From: Xiphias gladius
Lineage: Eukaryota > Chordata > Actinopteri > Istiophoriformes > Xiphiidae
Direction: 5' to 3'
Assembly: GCF_016859285.1 (NCBI RefSeq)
Contig: NC_053414.1
Location: 25,776,030 to 25,840,029, forward strand
Length of the DNA stretch: 64,000 nt
The notes beneath the pieces were generated by a model that ran no database searches, was not told the origin of the DNA, and worked only from the letters and a program-made list of their open reading frames with translations. Positions within the stretch are counted from its first letter, which is position 1. Every line of letters starts with the position of its first letter. This document shows, piece by piece, positions 32,786 to 44,700 of this stretch. Both the position numbers and the translations under genes were made by a program.

Positions 32786-35700
32786 ATGATGGGATCCCTG
32801 AAGGCTCTCCAGGAGTGGTGTCGGATACAGTGTGAAAATTACAACGATGTGGAAATAAGGGACATGTCAGCGTCCTTTCGGGACGGTCTGGCATTTTGTG
32901 CCATAATACATCGTTACAGACCAGATTTGATGTAAGTAGCCCTAAGTCTGACGATGTAACATTGATACTAACAAACCTGGTAGACAGTTACAAACGAGAA
33001 ATCAGTTCACAGTAGTTTTATTGCTATTTTAAGCTGGGCTTTGGAAACAGCGGCTGGCTCCAGTCAAAGGTAGACACAACACTTTTAGGAGCGACAGACT
33101 GCTAACTCTTGTCTTTTCATTTGCATTCAAATACAAAAATAATGAATTCATCCATTCAGGATACAATTGCAGGACAAACTCAGTGGCCGTGTCCTGGACT
33201 CATCTGTGCTCTAGATTATTCTGTGATAAATTTGATAAGGACTTTGATTATGTAAAGCACCTGTCGACAAAGATTACTCCTTTTTGAATACATTGTAAGT
33301 AGAATGCTTCGACATTAACGTGGCTCAATATGAGGTTTGTGGTTGGATAACTTTTGCTAAACACATGCAAAAAAAACATGCCATTTGTGCTAAATACGTC
33401 AACAATGTATGATTTAATAATGATTCATTGTGTGTTATATCAAAGCCAAAATCGCCAGTAATAATATTTTTATGAACATTGTACAGTGAGTGAGAGGCCA
33501 ATGTACTGTAATTAACTCGGGCTGACAAGCCATACCCTGTCTGTAACAACACACCCCTCCTCTCTGCATTTTACACCTACACACACAGTACAGAGGCCAG
33601 GGCAAAACACAAATGCAGTATCGGTGAGAGCCAAACTGCCTTATTATAGGGATGAGGAAGTGATGACTCGTCATCATTTTAGTAGGAACCCAAAAAAATG
33701 AATGTCTTACGCACTCATTAACTAACAGCTGATAACTCACTCACAGTTGAAAAGTGAGTTCAACCAGCCTTTGCTCAATCACTCTAAAAGTACAAAGTAT
33801 GTGTTATTTAGTGACAGCCCGCCTGTGTCTTTCAGGACCTCCATCTCCCAGATAAGATTGGCCATCATGTGTCTGTCAAAATATGTTTCTAGACCTTATG
33901 TATCAAGATAAGTGAATCGTTTGATTTGAAAGGTTTCCATTATTCACAGTGTGACAGTAAACATACACAGAAACTCTGATGTTCATATGACTCATTTTGG
34001 TAATGCACCTTTTGGAAAAGCACTAGTCCCATGCAGCATAACGTGGCCCTGTGTAGCTCAGCAGGTAGAGCATCCTGTTGAAAAGATCAAAATTAGTAGT
34101 TTGGTTCCGACTGAAACAGGTCAGTGACCCTTGCTGTTGTAAGAGGATTGTGTAAAAGCATCCAGTAAATGACCTGTTATGTCCCTCCTCTGTTCTGGAG
34201 GAAAAATGTGGTCTGATGGAATGAGTTTAGACAATAAGCGTCTTGCTCATGCTGTTCACCTCTCAGGTGGTCCAGACCTTTTGTGAGCAAATTGGACTAT
34301 GCTTGGATGGTAGCAGAGCAAACATGCACCGGAGCAGTCACTGAAGGACAAGTCAGTGAAGTGGAATATGTCTGCATACACATCACAGCAGTAAAGCTCA
34401 AAGTATCACAGTGGAGAAGTCCTAAAAACCCAACTATTGAGTTCTGCCTCTCCAATTTGTGTCCCAGCATGCCTCTCTGCTCAGCCCTCTGTATAGCTGC
34501 TCTGTCCCAGCCGAGGTGCTCTGATCCAGACAGACAGTCCGTCAAGCTAATCTGCGGCTGAGACCTCCGCCTGTCAAACTGGATTTAACTCTAATGCAGG
34601 GCCGGGCCAATGTATTCTCATCAAAATACATCACGCTGATCCAGAGGAGAGACGTTAGTACAGCAAATGGCCTCATCTCAATTTCCTCAGCCGAGACCAA
34701 CCGTCACTCAGCCCACTGTAAAAGGGAGCAGTTATGGTTGCAAGAAGTTATCCATGGCCTAGTTAACCAAACAGCATGTGACAATGCTGTCAGAATAACA
34801 TTTAAATTAAATTGTGTTCAAATAGAGCTCCTGGTCAAACTTTATCGTGCAATTTAGCAGTGCAAAGACTCACATCATCTGCTTTGTTTTACTTTTTTGT
34901 TTTTCTGTGTCCTCTCTGTATTGAAATTTGTCTACATATACACTTGTTTCGTCTCATCAACTCCTCTACTAAAACTACTGATTATTATGTATTTATAAGT
35001 TTTATTTTTGACGCTCATGACATCACCAAATCCTAATCCTGCATGCTCTAGCACAGACGTTTCCATCTGACTGAACCAGATTTGGCACATATACTGGCTC
35101 GCCCAGGTTTTGATCGTGTGGATTTTAAATGCCTGACACACAGTGCACATTCACATAAACACACAGACACACCATTCCCCAGCAGTCCTCTTTCCCAAAA
35201 TAAACCTTGGAGTGACACTCTGAGTCACAGTGGATTAGGTTTGCAATTCAGATCACAGACTGCACTACATCATCTGTGTCAGTGTTGGCTGACACTGTCT
35301 ATTCTGTCTATTTCGGCCTGAAAAATTGAACATTTCTTTCAGTATTTTTATTTTTTTTATTTTTTATTTTTTAAAAGGTAAGTTGCTACCAGTGTGGCAA
35401 CTTGTTGGTAGACCTGACACAGTGGACTTGTTTTGACATGATCTTGATATTAGAGGTGCTGACTCTGTCTTTGTGACCATGGGAACTAGATTAGAGAGAA
35501 CAGAGGTCACTTTGTGAGGCTCGCAATACGGAGCTCATTCACACGGTTTTGCATGGTTGAGAGTTCCACATGGTTCCACAAGCTCTCACCACGGTCACTA
35601 TGTTTTTTCCGCCCTACTGTTGTCCTACTGCTAGACACTTGAGTCAACATAAATTTACTTATGCACACAACAACACTTTCATCCCAGAAGGCCTCAGACA

Positions 35701-38700
35701 TTTTCCAGTTTTACTTCAGGATGTTTACTGGTGAGAGCCTAGCTTTAGTTCCTCCCACCAGGCAATTCAAAGCAGAACCTTGTAATTATCAGCCCATCAC
35801 TCCTGTTTAGTGCAGCCACTTATTTCCTTTTGTCTTGGCAGTTTTTCACATCAGGCATCATTTACAGTATGTGTGGTTTGGGACCATTTGTCTGCAGTGG
35901 TAGCTGCAAAGCTTAGGTGCTCACCATTTCTGCCTGTCATGCTGTCAAGCCCAATAATAGCTTTTTGATGGTTCATAGCATGAGTAGAAGTAGGCCAGCA
36001 AGCTAAATACAGTACTGTCCTGCATCAGAATGGCTTGGACAGTTTATTCTTTATGATTTTGTACACAATAACTGGCCCAAAAGGAGATACCATGAGTTCC
36101 AGTTGTTGCAGGTCATATGACTGTGCACCGGCTACCTGTGTAATCGGCCATCTCAAATGTTGTTTTGAATTTTAAGATTTATTCTCTTTTGTCATTCCAG
36201 AGACTTTGGCTCGCTGTCTAAAGAGAATGTCTACGAGAACAACCGAATGGTGAGTGCGTTTTACAGCTGTTTGTTTTGAGGTTTGAACACTCCTATGATC
36301 TTGTGTTAAATGGTAATGTCAGTGCAAAGATTGGCTCTTGGAGGGATGATGAGTTTCAAATCACATATGAGCTAGCTATTTTCTATGACTTAGCTTCAAG
36401 CGTTGCATCTGTTACTGAGTGTGCTTCATTCAGCAAAAACATTACTAAGCCTTACGATTGCATGCAGTCATGGTGGGTGTGACTTCAGTGTATTTGACTG
36501 TCTCTGTGGAGAGAAGTGTTACTTAATCCTGGTGGAGTCTGATGAGGGCAAAGAGGGTGGAAGCCAGAGCATTCATCATTTAAAAAAAAAAAAAAAGAAG
36601 AAGAAAACTCTTGATATAAGCATGTGGAGAGACCATGTAGGGAGGATTTTAAGTGTAAAAGTGCTGAATTTGCAGCTTTATATTACAAGTAGAATGAATC
36701 CAAGAACTGTTTTTTAATCATATTTTCCTTGTTGGGTTTTTCCACATTATTTGTAAGCCAACAGAACTTTGAGGGATGAAATGGGAGTCTCCTAATTTTC
36801 AGTCTGAGCTGAGCTTTGGCAGCTCTCGCCTGCTGTTTACATTCTTTTTATCCGGCAGCTTTCAGGGAAAGTGAGGCGGCTGGTGGTAACGCCAGAAACG
36901 AACTCCCGGTGTGCTGCCTGTCATTTGGGTGTTATAAATAAAGCAAGTACTTCACAGTATCCATAAAGCCTAAGCCCGAGTGAGGAATCCATGGCTGTTA
37001 ATCTAGAGAGCATGCAAAAATTCTAAGTCCGATTGTACGTTTTAAGAGCCAGATGTGAGCTCCTTAAATTTGTTCATGGTTGTCTCTCTCCGTGGATTAC
37101 TTTTCTTATAGCCCTTTCATTCAGGAGATGCGGGTATACTGAACATATGTTCAACCCATGTTTTACCCCGGTTACATGAGACTGTTGTCAAAGGTTGCTC
37201 TCTTATTGTCAGCGTTCAGAGATCTAGTCTTAACTGTAGTTACTCACACATTACTGCTTACCCCGAGTTACATTATACTGTATAGGTAGCAAACAGAATT
37301 ACTTTAAGTGTCGCTTCCAGTTCCCGCAATATGCTCATGCTCTCTTGCTGGCCTACCCGTGTTGTCTTGCTGTTTCTTTCTTTCTTTCTTTTTTTTCTTT
37401 TTTTTTTCTTTTTTTTAGATGAATTAAACCATTAACCTGTATCATCGCATCAGTCTGAATTGCATCCTGGTTCGGACTAGGATCATCCAAACTACTTTTC
37501 AAAATCTCTCAATTTCAACTAAAATAGGTTCACATAAGCTATTTGCATCTTCTCCAAGAGCAGCAGTGTGTTTGTTTTGGTCACTACTGTGGCATGTAGC
37601 TGTGAAATGGGTTGTGTAGTGGGTCAGTAATATGTTATCAGTCAAGAGCATTTATTTGTTTTCAGTAAATTGCAGGAAAATAGATAGGTCGAACTAAGAA
37701 GAGGGAACCACTTCAGCTGTAAAGCAGGTATTTGTAAAGTGAAGTACAATGCATTTTGATTAATTTAAGTTTGGTTCCACTTTGCCCATGTGTAACATTT
37801 GTTGGCTGGATTATGTCAGTGTTGTGTAACTGCCAATTATTGTGCGGGTTGTACCCGCCCTCTCATTTCTTCAAAGGAATTTCTCATAAGAGTGATGGTT
37901 ATCCTCCCATGGACAAACCATTGCATTGTGAGCAAATGACTGATGTTTTGGCAGAAGAGTACCATTATTCAGGGCATCAAGTATCTGCTGGTTGCTGGGC
38001 TATGGCAAGCATCTTGGTTTGTTGCACACATGCAACAAAGACATTATTCTGTCTTAGTTTCCGTATGTTTACATGGAGATAACTAACCAGATTTTTGTGA
38101 TTACTGAGATTAAGGGTTTAGTTTGATTAAACCATTTTCATGGTATGCAGTAATCTAACTGTACCATTGTTTCATTGTGAACCTAACTAAAGGGTAGGTT
38201 CACCTCAATTACTAAAAAAAAAAAAAAAACTTTCTCACTTCCCCGTGCTGGTATGTAGCTATGCATATAGTTTCAGTTTTATTTGCTGAGGTTTGAGATA
38301 TGACTGTCTGAGATTTCTCCTCCCATCTTAATACAATGAAGGTAAATGGAATGCCTCTTGTGCTGCTCGAAGCAATTTAATGTTACATTATATTCAGTAT
38401 GAAAAATTCAGGATAATCCCCAGACCTCACTGTCAAGATTTTCCATTGTAACTATTTTATACCAACAAATGAATCCTAACACACTGATGGAAATCAGGCC
38501 AAAATGTGACAGTCAATTGAAATGTTAATAAGTAATCCAGTTCTGTTAGGTGAGTTGTACTTTTTCCTACAACACGAGTTGGTTCACCTGGTTAAAGTGA
38601 AGAGATAACAGTTGTAATGATCAGATCACTGACTTTGAGTATAGTCGACTTATTGGCATGCATGTAAACTCACGCTTAACTTCTTTGTCAGCTTCTTTCT

Positions 38701-41700
38701 TATCTCCTACCCTTACCTACCTCTCTTAACTCCCTCCTTCCCTCCTCTTCTCTGTTTTTTCCTCATCGTAGGCATTTGAGGTGGCCGAGACAGAGCTGGG
38801 GATTCCAGCCTTGTTGGACCCAGAAGACATGGTGTCCATGAAAGTGCCTGACCGGCTCAGCATCATCACCTACGTCTCCCAGTATTACAACTTCTTTAAC
38901 AACAAGTCTCAGGGTTGGTGCACTAATTACAGCTGGATTTGACTTAGCAGTGTGAACTCCATAAAAGACATTTGATATTTAGATTTGAATCTAAATATCA
39001 AATGTCTAATGTGTTATTAAAGACGCAGAAAGTTTATTTATTTATTTATTTGACCTTACATTTTACAGGTATATTCATTAATTTCATACAAGAGTGCTAT
39101 AATTTACAAAAAAATTGTGTTTTTCTCATATGATCATAATTTCAAAGCCATGTAAACTATCCACCCCCAGCACATCTTGATATGGAGTAACTTAACTTGG
39201 GGGGTTAAGGACTTCTTCTTCTACTTCTTCTCTCACAGCGAACCCCCCTTGCATGAAGAGGCCGAGTTCTGTTGGTCAAAATGAGCCAGCCCAGAAAAGG
39301 CCTCCAACCCCTTTGGAAGACAAAGTTGTTGAGTCCGAGGTAAGAACAAAACTTGGCACCAGCAGAGGGCATTGACATGACCAGGCCGTACCCTCATGCA
39401 TGTGCTGATTTTATTTATTTATTTATTTATTTTCCCTCTAAGGCCAGGTGGACTTTAGGCCAAACTAAACTCTACAAGCTCTGCATGATAAAAGTATCTG
39501 CTGAAGCTGCATGTTGACAAAAGGAATTTTGTTAGGTAATATTTTGTTTATGGTGTCCTTTTGAGGCCCGGATAAGCTCACAGTGACCTCAGATCATTGT
39601 TTGGCAGTATGTTGGTATGTATCTGAAGCCTTGGAATATCTAATTCCGCATGTGCTATTTTGGGGTATTAACTCATCAGATCTGTACAATAAAAATCCCA
39701 TCCTGCCATTTAAGTACAACAATGTAAAATATCCACATATGTATTTTATAATTACTACTTCCTCCTGTGGGCTTTGTGTTGCACAGCAGGGGAAAAACAA
39801 AGCAACACAGGTAGAGTAAGTCTATAAAGATAGCCTCTGTATCCTGTCTCTCTTTTCTTTCACATGCCCTCAACTTCTTTCCTCCATCCCAATACTCCCA
39901 TGTACTGCCACCCTCCTCCTCAACTTCCACCCCCCCCCTTCAGATGGAAATCCATTCCACTCCCTCCTCTTCCTGTTCTTCTCCTTCCTCACATCTGCCC
40001 CCCCCTCCACTCTCTGGTCCTGAACCTAGGCAGTAGGATGGGGGTGGGGGGTGGCTAGGAGGTAAAAGCAAAATGGTTAGGTCAGTCTGTTTTGTTTTTT
40101 TTAACCATCTCTTGTACATAAAAGTCTAACTGTTGTACTATCTCAACACTTTGTGCCAACTTTTTATATATGCTGCTTCTAACCCCGTTATTTACTTAAT
40201 ATAAATTTAAAAAAAATAAAAAAAATATGTATATCAATCCTAAATATCACTCATATCCCAAATGTATCACTTCCAGAGCCACTAAGCTGTTTGGATTGTT
40301 AATAAGCACTTTTTTTCATGACATACATTTTTGTATTAATCAAAGTGTTTTAAAATGAAAAGGAAATGCAGTAATGAACCACATGAATCAATGAGCAGTA
40401 GATGTAACTGGTAGCCAAGCAGATGTAGTTAGCTTAAAAGAATGAACGATCCACATCCTCAAATCCTGACTCCGTGTTTGATCTCCCCCTTCCCCCATTA
40501 CTCTCCATCTTCCCCCCTTCCCCTGATGTCTCCACCCTGTCCCCTCCCTGCGAACAACATCTTGCTCTAGCCGAGCCAGCTCAAACAGACAGGTGTAGCA
40601 GCACTCGCAGCAGTCAAGCGCAGCACACTCAGCAGCACCTGCGCTGCCTGCCAGAAACACGTCCACCTGGTGCAGAGGTTTCTGGTGGACGGCAAGCTCT
40701 ACCATCGCAACTGTTTCAGGTGAATCCTGCAGCTACAGCCACTGACTACTGTGTGTTACAAAGAATTTATTTAGCTCTGAGTGAACAGTGCTCTGGAGCT
40801 AATGTATTTCAATGCAATTAAAAAAAGATACTGTTTTCAAAGTTATGATCCTTAAGATTTCAATCTTGGTTGATTTGGCGACAACCATGGTTAGTGGTGG
40901 TAGCGGCAAGTGCGTTTTAATACTACAGCTTCCAGAATCCTTGGCGTAGCAAACACTCTTGGAGCATCTACTTTGTCAGAAATACATCAGCAATAGCAAC
41001 TGGTGTATCTATTTACAGTGCAGCCGCGCAATCTCACGTTGTTTTAATGAAGAAGTCGCTCAATAATTGGCCTTTCTCCATCATGCTATAACAACAAAAT
41101 CAGTGTTTCAAAGGTTTAATGCTTTTAATTGGACTAGTTCACAGCAGTAGAAAATGTTAAGTTTGCGTTATCAGTCCATGCATGCCTTGTTTACTGTGAA
41201 TTCTTTGTGCATAATCTGGCAATTTGAATTGCCCGTGGGACTGGCAGCCTCCGCCACTAACAATGAAAACTATGCAAACTACCATAACTAATAACTACAG
41301 AATTTAAACCCATTGTTTGCTGGAAAGAATTACTGCGATAAATAGTTTTTAAAAATTAATTTGATTAAATCGTAAGAATTATAACTGAAAGTAGAAAAAC
41401 ATTAAGTTAACAGATTGATTTTTTTTTTCACATTAAACAATATGTATTTTGTCAAATTTGTGCTTAATTAATTATGATTCATCTAATGTAGCTTTGTACA
41501 GTATTTCAACAATCTTTATGACTTATTGAAGATCTTACTGTCCTCCTGTGTCATCGTTGTCTCAGGTGCACAGAGTGTCACAGCACTCTGCTTCCTGGAT
41601 CTTACAAATTGGGGAGCGACTCTGGGGCGTTGGTCTGTACACATCATCTTGTAAGGCATTCTTTAGCCAACCTGAATGGCCGACCAGATCTTAGTAAGAG

Positions 41701-44700
41701 ACCAGTGGCAGTTCAGTCTGCCAGAATTGGCCGCAGCACAACTCCGCACACCTCGCCCTCTGAGAGGGAGCAGGCTAGGACTCCATCCCCAGTGAGCCCA
41801 ACAAACAATACTGACATGCCTACCAATGACTCTGCCACAGTCACTCCTGTTACGATAAAGAAAGCAGACTCTTCTGAAAAAGTAGAGGAGATTGGTGGTA
41901 GTGGAGCAACAGAAGACATACCACGTTCTTCTTCTCCTCCTAATCCTTTTGATGAAAGCGATGAAGAGGAGAGCAAGGGAGAGAAAGAGGAAGACCCTCA
42001 AACACCAGCCAAATTTACGAACAATGGGGACCTCCCATCTACACCTGTCAGTCATCATGAAGGTGTCAGTCGGCCGGTGCCAGCACCCCGCAGGGTTTCT
42101 GAACCCACCCCTCCTCCTCGCCCTGCCCCTCGGGTTCGGCTTCCCCGTACAACAGACGGCCTTACTGCCGGTGTGTGCTTATTGCAGAACATCCATAATT
42201 ATAAAGATAAATATACCATTTGTCGATACTGATCCTCACATTTTACCTGAAATCACAGGTGAACATCAGAAGCCTCCAACTCCTCCCAAACCTCGAGAAA
42301 GATCACAGTCTCCTGGAAGGTAGCTCAATTTCTATTAAATGCTTCTTTTCCTGTCCATTGCCACCATTTCACCTACCGTAGTCACATCAGCACAGTCTTT
42401 GAATTACATCTTGTTACAGCATGTATTGCAGTTGTTTGCCCCTCCATGCCTCCATTTGGCTGTATTTTGTTGTCTTCCCCTCTGTGACCCCTCCATCCCT
42501 GTCTGTGTGTCTTCGCTGTCCAGCCTATCCAGTGGCTCCCATAAACCCAAAGACCCACCTTGGCTCGCCCTGGTCCAGTCAGAATCCAAGAAGAAGAAAG
42601 CCCCTCCCCCTCCCCCTGCCGGATTGGCAACACCTCCCAATACAGGTTCTCTGTCCTCTCTCAAAGGGGAGGGCTCCAGACCTAGCACACCCCCTCCACC
42701 CTCCAACCCATTTGAGGATGATGACAATGGAAGTAACGAGGTAGAGGAAGAAGAGGGGAGTGAAGGAGGTGCAATTCCACCCACAGTGGTGGCTAGTCAC
42801 CCATGGTACAGCATCACTCGGGCGGCTGACGCGACAGGTACAGACACTCCCCCTAGTGGAGGAAGCTCATCCCGCTCTGCCAGCCCCGGGAGTGCAAAGA
42901 GCAAGAAACGTCCCGCACCCCGGGTTCCACATCCACCTGCTGGTAACCAAGGTCAGTTTATCAGAAACAGAAACATCTTGTACAGGAAGGAAATACAGAG
43001 AACTCTATATATTTTATTCTAACTCTCTGAGTGTGATACCACCTCACCTAAATACGTTTGTAGTCTGCAGAGATGTGAATACTCGCTGGTATAAAATTAA
43101 CCTTCATGTGGTAAGTTAGAAATGAATAAGTTTGTGGCGAAGAACATACGTCTGCTCATGCTTAAGTTTCCTATTCTGCCACTACATGTTACTGAAGAGC
43201 AGTATTTGTACATTTATTAGGACATTTATTGGAAAACACTTCATTTTTTTGCAGTTTTTAGTATATTGGTGATTAAATTAAACTATGAGCATAAAGTGTC
43301 CTCATCATGTTAGAATTTTAGCCATTTTTAAACATACTTTGAGTTTACTGGATCAAATATAATTGGACAAATTAAGGTAGATATAAATACAGATTTAATG
43401 TTATATTTAGTTCAGTTACTATGGTCTGCAGCAAGTGACGTGCATGTTTCATTGGACTGAGATCATATGATTGAATTTGCCAATCGGGAACACTACATTG
43501 GTTGTGAAAACTATAGCATCATTGTCCTGCTGCATGATAAATGCTTTCCAGGGAATTCTGATGCATTTGCTTGTGTTTGAGAGCAGATGAGATGTTTGTC
43601 TTATCTGATCCAAAAAACTAGTTCCATAGCTCTACAGGTTTCTCACTGTACTGTTTTTCAACCTGTAATCTGGCCTCGGCATTCTTGAGTCTTTCCATCT
43701 TGTGGTAACCCTCTGAGGTTATGCTGATGGAGTCCTGTCTTTTGACAGCTCTATATTTAGTCACCTACGCCCTGTGGAGTGCTCTTGATCTGTTGCACTG
43801 TTGTTGTTGTTGTTGTTATACAACCTTGTGTCAACCATTACACTAGTATTCTGTGGTCTACTAGGTCCTTCATATCTGCTAAATCAGTGTATTCTTCTTT
43901 CATAACAATATACCAAACAGTTGGTGAATTATTTTAATACATTATCTTGGCTGTGTCAAATTTTTCAGCGTCATGATAGTCTGCTTCCTCCTACTTCCTC
44001 TTTCTCACTGACATGTCCTCGTGTTGAGAGGTGACGGGGAACCCTCAAATGCAAATGTCACGGAGAATCAGCTTCATGCCCTTTACTTTCGCTTTTGTAC
44101 ATTAAGTAACTAAAACATACCTTTCAACATAGATGTACAGTTTAAGTGTGGAAAAGGGCTCCAATTCCTAAACAGTTCATTCGATGTGGACTCTCAGACA
44201 AATTTAAAATTTAAAATGTTGGCACTGCAGCACAGTTGACCTGGAACACTGACTCTAAGCTTAGGGTACAGAGCTAACTGAACAAAAAATAGCCTCAATC
44301 TAAATAGTGATGGAGGAGAAAGAGAGAGCGGTATTGTATATAGCTGTTCATTGCTTTTTGTTTCTTTCCCCTATCCTTCCTCCCATTTCAATCCGTCCCA
44401 ACTACTCTGATTCCTTTTTCAATTCTGCACTCTTTGCTCTTTGTTTTGACTGAATCTTCTTTCCATCTTCAGTTCTCTCTCTTTCTCAGCCCTCCTCTTG
44501 CTCTCCCTCTCCAGCTCTCAGCATAGAGAGTCTGTCCTCGGGCTCAGACCACAGCTCCTCCCAGCCCCCCTTGAGTGGCAGTGCCAGCAGCGACCAGGAG
44601 CATGCCTTCACCAAAAGCCTTTCAGAGCCTTCCATCTGTTCGCCGTGCGACTCCACGGCCTCTCCTTCCTCTTCCTCGACCGAGCGTCTGCTTCATCTTT

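Noticed and set aside
41663-42058. Minus-strand open frame of 131 codons
   Set aside because: It is antisense to the acidic/serine-rich micall1 exon 6; the low-complexity composition keeps the opposite strand open.
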